Source: Hydractinia symbiolongicarpus (taxonomy: Eukaryota; Cnidaria; Hydrozoa; Anthoathecata; Hydractiniidae). From it: a DNA stretch of 64,000 bases. The stretch's first letter is position 1. Every line of letters begins with the position of its first letter. The translations under genes were made by a program, and so were the position numbers. The stretch spans positions 5,766,001-5,830,000 of the forward strand of contig NC_079881.1 in the NCBI RefSeq assembly GCF_029227915.1, written 5' to 3'. Positions 40,701 through 52,554 of this stretch are shown here, in pieces. The notes under the pieces are model-generated. The model searched no databases and was not told where the DNA came from. It saw only the letters and a list, made by a program, of their open reading frames with translations.

Positions 40701-43700
40701 ATTTGTCCCTATTTTGTTTTCTTAATAGTAAGAACACAACTCCAGAAGTTTGAAATGATGTGCTTATGGGAAAATTGATTTTGTTGTTCAAGGTTGTAAC
40801 AGTAAGAATCATTAAAACAGTCATTCTTGCATATTATTATGCAACATATTTATAAAAAAATCAAACCACACATTATGATGGAAGTTTCTACTAATACTAT
40901 GATATTAGGTTTACCAGGGAAAAAAAAGAAATCTACGTAGGAACAAAGTATAAGTTCAGGTAACATATATTGTTGGTATATTCTTAACTTTCAAGCTGTT
41001 TAACCTCCATATCCTTCTATATATTCTATATCAAAAGGCGTGTGTATCAAACAATCTGATTGGTTAGATTGGTTTCATTTGCTACCATTCTTCCGAAAAA
41101 GAAGTCTAATATCACTGATTTTTCTACATCCAAGAGAACAAAAAGCTTTTTTTTTTCTACACAGTTACACCTAAAAAAATATCATCAAATCTACATTATG
41201 GGTGTCAGTAAAAGAAAAAAAAAGCTAAAAACCTGTTCCTGACCGCGATAAAAAAAAAACACAGATTGTGAACTGGTATTTCCACAAAATAAACAAATCT
41301 TACTCGTTTTTTAAATGCTTCTCTTTCTTCCAGTGTAAGAGTATCAGCTTTCGCAATGACTGGAATGACATTAACACACTTATCCAGATGCTTCATTACA
41401 ATGATGTCCAGCGGTTTCAATCTAGAAACAGCATTAGTGGAATTTGAATAAGAGTTTGAAAATAGTCAAATATGTCACTCCTCAATGAAACAACAGGTGC
41501 AGAATTTACCTTATAACATTCTCTAGGACTGTTTAAATCTGACGTTTTTGTGTAGTACACACACCTACTTGCAACGTAACCCTAACAGATTTTGATTTCT
41601 TCTAGAGTTTATTATGGGGATTTGGACCCTATTTAGAAAATAAAATTTGGCAACATTCCACTTTTTAAAGCAAATCGTAAAAAAAAGTTTTGCAAAAGTT
41701 ATTTAAATACAAGAATAATGTTAACAATTTTTTTAAAAAACTTTTGGATTCACAACATATCCTCAGTTTTCATAAAAGAACCTTTTTTTGAAATGTATTG
41801 TGTACAAACTTAATAATGCAAAAAAAAAAAAATATTCAGGTCTCTAAATTACAAAAATAATGAAAGTTCTTTTCACATTTCTTTTTATTCCCTAATGATG
41901 TTTGGACATTAGTAACTTAAGTTGACAAAGATTTCTTAAAATGATTGCAACATAAAAGCTTTACAAACATAAAGCCTTGCACCAACAAATATTTCAAAAT
42001 CACAAGGCCATACATACCTGTGCCCAGTTGGCGCAATGAAATAAAGACAACAATGAACTCGATTATCTGGAATCCTAATTCGTCTGTTAATACTGATCTC
42101 TTCATTTAGGTAGATATCATACTGACGATTAATATAACCCAAAACAGGTTCCCAACTAAAAAAAAAGAATGTTAAAATGATCTAGGATTAAAACTTAAAT
42201 AAATGCATTTTTATTAAATTAGGCATCTGACTTGTTCTTAAAATGTAGTGTTGCCAGCCCATTTTCAGACTGCTAACCGGCTTGTGTGGCAGGTAAGCAA
42301 TACATAAAGTAATAAAACATTGTTACAGTTGGAGGGGAAAATATTAGATGTTATCACTTCCCATTACTTACTTACATAAACCTTCATTCATATAGCGTGG
42401 TGAGAGACGTCAAAATGTTCAAGCAGCAATGCAGCTTTTAATTTGCAAATTACTATTTTACGGAATACAAACACAATGTTTTATGTTTCATTTTTCACTT
42501 TATCGTGTCTAAAATTACTTTAATAAAAATGGACAAGTCCAACTTTTGCTCACTTGTTGTTTGCTTGCACAGTTCAAAATTTTTTTAATCGCATTTGTTT
42601 GTCGATACTTTTAGAACTAACAAAATCTCGGAAACAATTCATTTTTTCTTTTTAACTCACTTCAAGCTATGCTTACCTGATGTTGTTTTAAGATGTTGCT
42701 TAAAAAGAAAATTGCGTATGTTGAGACTTACCAGTTCTTGTTATTTATTTGGTCTCCAAAACCAGGCGTGTCAGTCACAGTTAGTTTAAGGTTGACACCC
42801 TTCTCCTCAAGAACTGAAAAATATGTAAAAATATCAAAATAAATTTGTTACATTGAAGTGACCCTATTTTTAAAGTACAGTGCATTTTCATGTAGTAATT
42901 TACGTCAAAAAATTGTAACTTATATACCATGCGTTACACTCTTAATTTCAACAGTTTTTGGTATAACTGAATTCTCAGTAGTACAGCTTGTTCTTGCAGC
43001 TCGTGTTTTAAACAATGTGTTAATTAGGGTAGATTTGCCAAGACCTGATGCACCTAAAAATAAAATATTATTCTCAACTAATATCTTAAAGCACAGAAAA
43101 AACTTGGTATGTGCATCAAACCTGTTCTAATTTATAATCGCTTGCCTGCTTCATTTGTGCCAGCTTTAGCAATTAGAAAGGCAAACCAGAAATAAAAATT
43201 TCTTACAAATTATAAATAAATTAGAAATAAATACACAGACAGGTTTCTTACCTACAACCATTATATTAAATTCGAAACCCCTTTTTAAAGAATTTAAACG
43301 CAACTGCTCCTGGATTGAGTCAAAGCCAACGTATCCATCCACTTGTGTTTTTAACTTAGTGCCCCACTGTGTTGTCATTGACATTGTCTCAAGCATTATG
43401 TTCAAGAAGTTTGTGTACGATAATAATCCTGAATAGAAATAACACAATTCTTTCATTCCTTATAAAATTTATAAGGATTTAAAATCTTCAATCATTAAGT
43501 CAAAATTTACTAATTTAAGATATGTACATTATCTTCGTTTATAGTTTAAAATCTTATGTGATCACAAGTAAAAAGTATATTATTTAGAAGATACACAGCT
43601 TTAGGTTTTTAACCAAACCTTTTTCGGCTCTTGCTTCTGCTTTTTTGTTTACACTTTCCTTTTCAGCTTCACTGAAGTTCTGTCCCATAAGCTGAACAGC

Positions 43701-45205
43701 GAGAGTTGTAATGGTCGCGACATCAACCCGACCAGTTTCTTCTACATCAGCAAACTTGTATACTTTCAGTAGTGCTAAATGAACACACAAATCATTTGCA
43801 CTTTTATAGCAACAAAGATGGCAAAAAATAATTTAATTTTACAAGGCATGAAGTTATAAAAAAATTGTTAAGTGATGTCCACAATTTGTGCTTCTGTAAA
43901 AGTAACAAGCTAGAAGAATAGTATGTATAAAAACTATACCTTCGTATTGAGAATTAGTCAGGATATTCTAAAAGGAACCATTAAATTTCTTTAATATAAT
44001 TGCTATATTTATTCATCATTAAGCTTAACTTAATTAAGCTTTATTCATCATTAAAACTTAAAAAGGTGTCCTTATTCAGGAAGAGGCATACAGCAGCATA
44101 CCTAAATACACATGTAAAAAAGTTTAGACATGCTATATCAATTGTGCATGGAAATAAAGTGCATCTAAAATACTAATTTATTAAAAAGCTGACTAATGAA
44201 GCACACTCGAGGCAATGCTTGACTTATATCTTTACTACACTACCTGTTTATTGCACACAATTTTTATAAAAATTTTATTTAGAAAAAGACAATTTTACTT
44301 TTAGAATATATAAACAAAGGGTAAAACCATAACAAAATCCTTCCATCGTTTTTTTCCATAAGATTAAAGCCAAGATTAAACCTTTGAAAAAAGGATTCTA
44401 ACTATACAATTCAGTTTCCAGAATTGGAATTGTACAAAGCATAGGTATGTATTAGCTATATACATTTTGTTAATATAAAGGTGAAGAGTCCAACTTTGTG
44501 AATCAAAATTATTGAAAGCACGATAGTGCCAACGTTTGCCAACCTACTACAAAAATGAGGTTGGCAAAGCAAATTTAGAGGCACTACTGGGTTACATTAT
44601 ACTTTCCTTTACCTAAACCAATAAATTTTGCAAACATGTTATATTTTAAAAAAATAAAAGGCTTTCTTTGTCAATAAAAATATACTCTCTTTCTGAGAGT
44701 TAAATTGTGACGTTTTTGTTTCGTCATATAATTTTTTCAATCAGTGGCATTGGTGTGTTCATTTTAGAAGGCATAATTTCAGAAAACATTGTGCACCATA
44801 CTACCTATGTTGCAATATACAGACCATTTTTAACGTCTCTAGCTATTAGGGAGGTGATAACAAACAAAGCAATCCGTCACAGTGAAATGCTTTGTTCTTT
44901 CTTTTGACTGCTTTATAAAAAAATACTGTGACTACTTTTTAAAAACATTTTTAATCTAACAAAATCTGACAATGTTTTTAAGCTCTATAAAATCAGATTA
45001 TTTATATTTATATTTAATCTTATGGTGAATGAAATTTGAGACTTGCATGTGTTAGTTTAAAGGTGTATATATCTTCTTACAAACTCCTTATAATTCAACA
45101 TAATAGTTTCCGTGGCCCAAAAATAAAACCAAGGAACATTAGCAATGTTTTGCAGATTTTACCAGATTTATTCTTGTGTTTTACGTAGATCTCAGAGCTG
45201 GCCAT
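37750..45205 (-). CDS. septin GTPase (SEPT3/9/12 group) with an N-terminal EF-hand-like domain
   Basis: Twelve exons on the minus strand: 45205-45185, 43967-43940, 43774-43619, 43428-43252, 43053-42928, 42813-42732, 42155-42018, 41421-41304, 40511-40416, 39971-39875, 39532-39481 and 37888-37750, about 409 residues. Septins polymerise into filaments at the cell cortex. The GTPase domain is complete: P-loop GASGLGKST (about 128), G3 DTPGFGD, G4 AKAD, and the septin-unique region ([20 protein letters not shown]). It ends soon after HYENYRR with no coiled coil, as in the SEPT9 group. Residues about 14-82 form two EF-hand-like units. Loop 1 ([12 protein letters not shown]) keeps Asp1 and Gly6 but lacks Glu12; loop 2 has lost every calcium ligand. 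The first exon (seven codons) is inferred from phase and donor, and the rest is firm. I know no vertebrate septin with this N-terminus. Confidence 0.88.
38495..39185. mobile_element. TTAA-flanked DNA transposon remnant
   Basis: TTAA at 38495-38498 and 39182-39185 encloses inverted ends sharing an AG..GA.TTT..ACTAGGCG pattern. After these, both arms carry AACGCGCTGAGCGT and GCGGCTATTGTTTT-like segments, giving arms of over 50 bp. Inside, on the plus strand, is a fragment [19 protein letters not shown] that resembles the N-terminus of HARBI1-like transposases; frames are broken. PIF/Harbinger elements duplicate three bases (TWA), so TTAA leaves the superfamily open. It lies in the last intron of the septin gene. 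Confidence 0.65.
44527..44584. repeat. short imperfect hairpin
   Basis: GTGCC..TTTGCCAACCT pairs with AGGTTGGCAAA..GGCAC around a 12-nt loop. It lies in the first large intron of the septin gene. Confidence 0.6.
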
Positions 45206-45550
45206 GCATATTTGAAATTAAGTTTCAAAAGATTTTTTTATGTTAGGCGACTCCAACTTTAGTAGTTGTTCTACAGGCGAAGTCTGTAGCATTTACATTT
45301 TATTTCAAAATTCAGAAGGAGCTATGATTTTCCTGAAAATTTTAGGATATAAAACCTACTAGAAATGGAAATAATGGCACTTTAAAATCTTGAATTTATT
45401 GTTGTTGTTTTCCAGCCGCCATATTTAACGATCTGGCCGTTACAAAATGTTTGTGAGAAACCATAGGTAAACAAACAGCCTTCTCTTTAAATGGGCACTG
45501 AGATGGAGTTCCATAAAATCGCCATTATATGGCAGGCTCCATTCATGGTG

Positions 45551-46133
45551 GGCATATCGGAAAAGCGGGATGTGGGATGCTAACCAGGACACGGAACGCA
45601 GGATGCGGATGCAAAAAAATCATCAAAATAAAATAATGACTGCGCCAGCGTGGTGTATACTCTTCTATGGTATATGCTGTGAGAACCTAGTTTCTACCTG
45701 GTTTTTATTGAAAAGAAAAAGGGAAATTCGTAGTCACAAACATTTTCGTTTTTTTTTACTCAGACTGGTTTCTGCAATATCAACTATTTCAATCTCTATT
45801 CAGATTGTATAGCTCAAAAGCACTACTGTTTCAGATCGGAGGAATAAGGATACATAAAAGTTCAATGTCAAACAATAGTTTCGTATCACATTAAGTTCAC
45901 CAAGTTCACCAAGCGAAAAAAAGATCAAGTCATGCATTTCTAACTGTTTTATTCTTTTTAGAAAATTTGGGCGTAGTTTATTTTAATGTCTATATGATGT
46001 ATGGTAACGGCATGGTCAGTATTTTATTTCAATGAATTTTTTGCATACTGCGTCCCACATCCTGTGTCTCGCCTCCCGATAGGTCATCCTGATAGGTCAT
46101 GCAACATCCTGCATCCCATTTTTCCAATATGCC
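45551..46133. mobile_element. inverted-repeat element with GGGATG-rich ends
   Basis: GGCATATCGGAAAAGCGGGA at the left end is mirrored at the right (reverse complement GGCATATTGGAAAAATGGGA). Both continue into repeated GGGATG/AGGATG phrases. The interior is AT-rich and carries no recognisable protein. Confidence 0.6.
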
Positions 46134-47062
46134 GTTCACGCTGTTCTTTTTGGATTGTTTTTCTTCATAAACATTGCATCAAAAAGTGGAAAGAAATTTT
46201 GGTCTGTTTAAAAAAGTAACCGCAGGTAAAAACATCCGTATCACTTTCTCCAATTAGATTTAATTTTATTCGCCCTTGCTTTTATATTGTAAGCATATTA
46301 TAAGCCAAAATACACAACGGGGGAGAATGCTCATTGTGATAGTTGAAGACAGTTGAAGCACTATGGAGATAATTAAATTTAGAACATGAAAGGGGGAATT
46401 CTAAAAATTTTGGTATTGTATTTGTCTAGATCTGATACTGTCTCCATAAAAAAGCGACTAACTGTTTAACAAAGGAAAATAATTAAATCCAGCGAGACAA
46501 ACCTTTCATCAGAAACAAAAAGAAGAAGAGGTCGTTGTTGCAAAGAAGTCTGATTTCAGTAAGTTAAAATGTGTAAATAATAAGAAATAACATAGAAACT
46601 TCAATTGATTTATCTGATTTAACATGTTCAGAACTTTGTTGATACATTTATAAAAGCATTACGATACCAACACAGCTACAGATGCTCTCCCTCCTTCATT
46701 ATTTTTTCTGTAATGGCATGAATCCAGCAACCATGTGAACGATTTGCCGTACGTTTATTATCGCATGATTCTTGCAATAAAATTTAATGGTGGTTCTGAA
46801 GGCGAAGAGAAATTGGGGTGAGTTTGCTATTTCTATAAAACATTTGAACATGTTCTGGTTGTCAGTTTTCAATAAAATTTTCAGGATAATGTTTTCCCAT
46901 GTATATCTTTAAATTTTTACAATAAAATATAGGCACCTTAAAGAAATTGCCTACAGGGTGATTACGTGCCTTTTAAATTTGTTTTCTTGTTTTAAATTAT
47001 TAAAATAACTAGCTGTCAAGGTGAAAAGATAAAAATACATGCTCAAAAAACTTCTTTTTAAC

Positions 47063-47204
47063 AGTTATGTAGCAAGAATTTTTCTTCCGTTGTTTAAAAA
47101 GTTATACAGCAAGAATTATTCTTGTGCTGTTTTGACAGTTATACAGAATATATACTTGTGTTGTTTTGAAAGTTATATAGCAAGTTATACTTGGGTTGTT
47201 TCGA
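47063..47204. repeat. diverged 37-bp minisatellite, about four units
   Basis: Units starting at 47063, 47100, 47137 and 47171 share AGTTATA.AGCAAG and a TTGTTTTGAA end. The third and fourth are shortened. No gene overlaps it. Confidence 0.7.
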
Positions 47205-48011
47205 AATTTTTACTGCGAATAATTCTTCTCCCACTTAAAATAATAATAAAAAAACAGACAAGTTATTTTGATAAAAAAATTTTTGTATTCTTTTACAGTT
47301 TTTTGCACAATCTAAATTTAAGTTCAAATTCTTTTTACAGACTATAGTTTTGTTGAAAATATTTGAAGTCTTTCACAGCATTAAAATTATTTATTTAAAT
47401 TTATAACGGGGGAGGGTGTTATGACAAGTGTATTCTACCCTGTTTTTATTATTTTTTCTAAATAGTATCAACTGAAAGTCTTGCAGTATTACATATCAGC
47501 TAGCGTATTTTCAAGCATATATAATAGTCTTGTTTTTCACTGGTATTATAACTATTTTAGCAAAAGTAGCTAAATTTTTGTTAAAAATCACAGAAAAATT
47601 TAAACTTTCGTTAACCATGTAAACTATTTTAGCGATTATAAAACTAGTGCATCGCCCATTTTAGTTTCGTCACAACAAATTACCATGAACAGAGAATCAA
47701 ATTCAAGTGGCCTTTACCATGGTGGTCCTAAAGTATAGTTATTGTACAACTTGTTTAGTATAATTATAGATTGACATTTAATCAACAACAACATTGATTA
47801 TCTTCTATGCTCATTATATTATCACAAGATGAGATGAGAAAATGTGTTGTTTCTTTCTAATTTAGTTTTTTTTTTAATTTTTTGCTTAATATTATTATTT
47901 TTTTGTTTTCGTGAGAATTAGGGTTGGTCGGGCCCATAGAACAACTAATTAAGTTGGAGTCGCCTTATGAACAATGAAATATTCATTCCATGACTTTCTT
48001 AAACATTATTT

Positions 48012-48295
48012 TTCTATTATTTCCAGGAGGGGCGTGGCTTTGATGGGGAGTCCTGGAGTATTTAACGCGCTCTCTTCAAGCTACGCAAACTCGATTAGGG
48101 TCAGCGCTCTGCCAGACAACTCCCTGCCACATCCAACAGCCCACACAGTGTGTCATCTACCAAATTTCCCTCACATGGCTTAGGTTACCAGGGGCTATGG
48201 TAATATTCAATTGTGCATATTAAATTGCCGCCAAGGGGAATCGAACCCCGGACTCCCGCACAAAGTGTACGAGAGTGGTAAGGCCACCATTGAAA
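48012..48295 (-). repeat. tRNA-derived SINE
   Basis: On the minus strand the copy begins with a tRNA-like head whose B box GGTTCGATTCC is intact. The body then matches the copy at 49061 almost throughout (AAGCCATGTGAGGGAAAT, GGGAGTTGTCT, CCTCCTGGAAATAATAG). Confidence 0.85.
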
Positions 48296-48671
48296 ATATG
48301 TTTGGTTAGCGTCATTTCTAATTACAAAAGTAAGTCGTTCGGTCAGATAAAATTTTTCCCGAAAAATTACAAAAATACTATATTTCGCAGCCAAATTATG
48401 TTATTCGTTTTAAATGTATGCCAGCTGTATTTTCTTTAGCCTCTGTTTCAAGTTCCATTTTTGACAATCAACGTTTTCGCTTGTATTTCCTTATAAATGC
48501 GAAGCAGGATAATATAGCACTGAGTAGGGTAGCGCAGTCCCCTATCGAAACAACATTGGGACGTAACAACCATAATTCGGAGGACAGATGAAAAGGTAAA
48601 TGGTGGATTTTGTGTTGTGTATCGAAGATTGTTAAGAGGGTGCCGATAAGCTGCAAACGCCTGCATATATA

Positions 48672-48729
48672 TGGGCGAGTTCGGGCGACTTTTCAAATAA
48701 AATTGGCGGTTGTCCCCCGAGCTCGCCCG
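48672..48729. repeat. GC-rich imperfect hairpin
   Basis: TGGGCGAGTTCGGGCGA pairs imperfectly with TCCCCCGAGCTCGCCCG, making a local GC island in AT-rich DNA. No open frame of interest covers it. Confidence 0.5.
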
Positions 48730-48978
48730 CACTTTCCCGCGCTCGCCCGGAACATTCCCGAAATGCAATTCCTTGTAACAAACCATGCGGACGATAGTTG
48801 GGAAGAAGGCGCTAGAAGAGAAAGGAGTTAATAAAGTTTATATATAAGTTATTTATAAAGTAAACTTTATTGTTCATGGATTGTTTGGTTTATATTTTTC
48901 AAATTTACCGACTCTTTGACTCGACTTTAGGCTTTTAAATTAAGTCGGTCGGGTGATGCTAAGCAATTATATTTTTGA

Positions 48979-49011
48979 GGATGGCCTAACCACTAAACTA
49001 TGGCGCCACAA
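48979..49011 (-). repeat. truncated head of the same SINE family
   Basis: On the minus strand it reads GGCGCCATAGTTTAGTGGTT, the A-box half of the tRNA-like head seen at 49061. It then runs into unrelated sequence. It lies head to head with the full copy 50 bp away. Confidence 0.6.
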
Positions 49012-49060
49012 CATGGGGTAGCAGGATATAGCACAAATAATGATAATATGTTCAGGTTAT

Positions 49061-49411
49061 GGCGCCGTAGATTAGTGGTTATAGCTCTCGTACTCTGTGC
49101 GGGCGACCGGGGTTCGATTCCTCTTGACGGCGATTCAACATGGGCGAGTGAATGTTACCATAGCCCCGGGTTAACCCAAGCCATGTGAGGGAAATTGGGG
49201 AGATGGCACACTATGTGGGCCGTTGAATGTTGCCGGGAGTTGTCTAGTAGAGCGCGGGTCCTAATTGGGTCTGCGTAGCTCAAAATGAGCATTAAATACT
49301 CTAGGACTCATCATCTAAGCCATGGCCCCTCCTGGAAATAATAGACAGGGTATATCCCTCGATATTTGTGAGGCTAGCCATGTAAAATATGCACATCTAT
49401 CTATCTATCTA
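49061..49411 (+). repeat. full-length tRNA-derived SINE
   Basis: The tRNA-like head (49061-49132) has an A-box region GTAGATTAGTGGTTATAG and a B box GGTTCGATTCC at 49111-49121. A 200-bp tRNA-unrelated body follows, and the copy ends in an ATCT microsatellite tail (49394-49411). It is transcribed by RNA polymerase III in principle. Confidence 0.88.
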
Positions 49412-50494
49412 GGTCATCAAAACGCATAGCTATAGTATCGCTAGTATGAACTAGCTATTTTTAAAACATGGCACTGGTTTTTTAATGCATTTGGTCTCAC
49501 TAATGTAGCCGGAGGTGAATAAGAAAAGAAAGTACACCACCTCTCGCTCGCAACACAGTTCGCGTGTAGCATAAAAGTTAGCTAGGTAGCTATAAAAGAA
49601 AAAAAAATACAAACCTTGGTTTGTTGGGAATCCATGACGCGTTACCAAATATTGGCTACAGATATTACAATCAAATAGGGTGATGGAACTTGCTCTTTTT
49701 AATTTCTTTCACCCTCCCCAAATTTTTATGACGGCTCTTTGCGACTATACACAAAGATGGCTACCAGTGTTAAAAGATATACATAAAGACAACCTTGTTT
49801 ACTTTTGGCACCCTCCTACAGAGTGTTTTAATCTTCTTTCTCGCGATTGAGTTTGCCTCATCAAAAAGCTAGGAGCGCCAAATCCCCATCTTTAGCAACG
49901 AAAATTTGTAAAAGTATTTTTGCAACTATCATTCATAGTTTAGCCTCTCTTTTAAAGGCGTCTAAGCGGCTGTGGTAAAAATAACATTAAGAAATTCATT
50001 AAACTGACGTTTGAAATGTCCTATATAATATGTCGATATAAATACCATTACGACATGAGATTTCTAACCTATCATTGTTATTCTGATCCTAAAATTGGTT
50101 GTCGATACGATTGATTTAAACCGGCAGTATTTGGAAGAATCTCACTTTGTTTATTTACGTGTTTTTATTACACTATACATTGATGTTTTTCTATAACACG
50201 TGGTATTATAACCATAGAGAAATTATTAAATAATAATATCTCGATGATTATACTGGCTAAGTTTATTCTAGAACAAAGGTTAAACCTTGTATAATATAGG
50301 TAACACACTGTTTCGAATTTTTTAGGAGCTCTTTAAGAATAACTTCGAGGTTTTATCTATACTTTATAAAGCTACAATATGTGAAAGTATGTGAAACTAT
50401 TGAGAAGTAATTTTGAATGTGGTGGCCGCTGTTGCAGATGGAAGCATTTGTATTGAATATTTTCAATATTACACGCTCTTTCATGTAAATATGA

Positions 50495-50563
50495 CAACCT
50501 CGTCCACAGGCTTTGTTATATTCCCGTCATATACAGAAACAACAGGTCCTGGGATCGAGGTTG
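50495..50563. repeat. foldback element of the CAACCTCGT family
   Basis: CAACCTCGTCCACAGG is mirrored by CCTGGGATCGAGGTTG across about 69 bp. Confidence 0.65.
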
Positions 50564-51130
50564 TTGTATACCACTCATTCGAGAGAGTAAATTCCTAGAC
50601 TTTTTTTAAACTTCTCTCAGGAGTAATTGCGTTCGACGGAAAGAGAATTTCAATAAGGAAAAAGCAAACATTCCCCATAACGATACCTAAGACATCGAAC
50701 CTAAACAAGAATTTATAGATTAAAAAGGAATTATTTTCTCAGAATTCAGGAGTTTGCAGGAGTGTTCAGGAATGGTGATCACTCTATATATAATCAAGAT
50801 TTTGTAAGCTATAATTTCTTACATGATTATAAAAATAACAAAAATACCTTGTTCACACGAAAAACGTAACTTAAACCAAAGTTTGAAGTTGATTGGCGCG
50901 TTAGTTACATTTTGTAGTCAACAAGCAAGGTTTACGCCCCTCTTCATTTCACCGCCAAGCGTAACAGGGCGTTCCAGGTACTCAATGGAACATTTATGAC
51001 TTCAAAATTCGATCATGAAGATAGATGTTTATTTTACCGCAGAGACATGGTTGAGAAAAACAGGAAGAAATATCAAAATTCTTCCATGTGTTACAAAGAT
51101 ACATTCATAAGAAATTACATTATACAATTT

Positions 51131-51206
51131 CGTCCTGGGAGATCTTTGAGATAAACCTCAAAATTTAGTACTTTCGAGGTTTATCTCAAAGAGCTGTGGG
51201 GACGAG
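51131..51206. repeat. foldback repeat
   Basis: CTTTGAGATAAACCTC (51144-51159) is exactly mirrored at 51176-51191. The outer ends CGTCCTGGGAGA and TGTGGGGACG extend the pairing and resemble the CAACCTCGT family. Confidence 0.75.
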
Positions 51207-51316
51207 AATGGACTTTATACAATTTACGCTGAATTATTGGCGAGAGAAATAAAACTGATATTAGTATGTGGATTTATAAAATAAAGTAAACAACAATTTC
51301 GTGAACTTAATAGATA

Positions 51317-51350
51317 TAAAAATAAAAATAAAAATAAATGTATATATATA
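51317..51350. repeat. (AAAAAT)n and (TA)n microsatellite
   Basis: Four A-rich AAAAAT units pass into a short TA run. Confidence 0.8.
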
Positions 51351-52554
51351 CAATTAAATATTTAGCTGTTGGGAAATTTAAGTGTGCTGTGGCTAAACTT
51401 AAAAACAATATGTCCATCAAAAATATTTTGTGAAAAAATTGGGTTTTGTCTACTGGTGTCTACCGGTGGATAAAAATATTATCTGATAACCTCTAAAAAG
51501 AGGAATTTGGAGCCTACTTTTATACGTATTTAAGCAAATGAAAATATCGAAATGTTTATACCTCATCCCGGATTCAACATTACCATCTGTTTGACAGAAT
51601 AAGTGAAATCACACAATGTAATAAAAATTCTATTTCAATTGTCACTACGCTGTAGCCAACAGGATGCAAAGTTCCTATTTTTGCACACGCAAAGGAGAGT
51701 GTCAGATTCGCTATCAGCATTCTTCAACGCGTCTTCGAAACAAAAATTACATTTGTCTTTTTACTTATTCTATTAGCAGTTGGCTATTGGAATATCCGTT
51801 TAACATTTTTATTACATACTACATCCCAGGAATTATTTTAACTGACAAAGCGTTCTCACATGGTGGAAAATTTTGTCACGACTCGTCTTGAAACGAGATT
51901 CAAATTACCTAATTGTTAAAAGCCGAGTAACAGTTTTATATATTTCAAAATGGCGATAAACTTAGAAAATAATGTTTTTTAAACAATAACCTCAAAATCA
52001 GTAAAAAGTGACTGCAATAAAGAAATAAGAAGAACTGACTGTCCTTTAGGGCGACTTTTGGCAAATGGAAAATAAATGGTTGAAGAAAAACGACCTGCTG
52101 ACAAAGTTTTGTCAGTTGCTAAGCTTTTGATTAAATTTTAAATGTACCATTCCTTGTGAATATCTCGTAAAACCTCAACAAAAAAACATTAAAGACAAAA
52201 AATTTATAAAAATAAAATTTGACGGTAAAAAAATATGCTGTATGAAAAAAAAAACGTATAAATTTTAGGATTTTACAAAATTAATTTTCGCGAGTGACAG
52301 AAAGTAGCAAATTTCGCGCGAATTGATTTTTTGACAAAGACAGTTTTACCTTTCAATCAAATCACCACTAAAAATGTATATCGATATCATTTTTTTTTTG
52401 TGCTTGAAAAAAAAAATGAATTTCGCGGAATTAAAGTTAGCGGTTTATAAAAACCATGAAATTTCGCAAAATTTAATCTCTCAACTTTGCGAAAGTTTTT
52501 GACAACACCGCACTGCATGATCCTAATTGTGCTAACACGTCAAAATTTGAAAAT

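Larger units (their letters stand above)
45206..52554. other. gene-poor stretch between the septin and SKAP-like genes
   Basis: No supported coding exon. It holds an inverted-repeat element (45551-46133), a diverged 37-bp minisatellite, three SINE copies, a GC-rich hairpin and two foldback repeats. It must contain the septin promoter near its left end. Confidence 0.55.

Noticed and set aside
44590-44660. Alternative septin first exon beginning MFAKFIGL
   Set aside because: It has a good donor but leaves one base, which puts the next exon in a frame with an immediate stop; the exon at 45205-45185 joins in phase.
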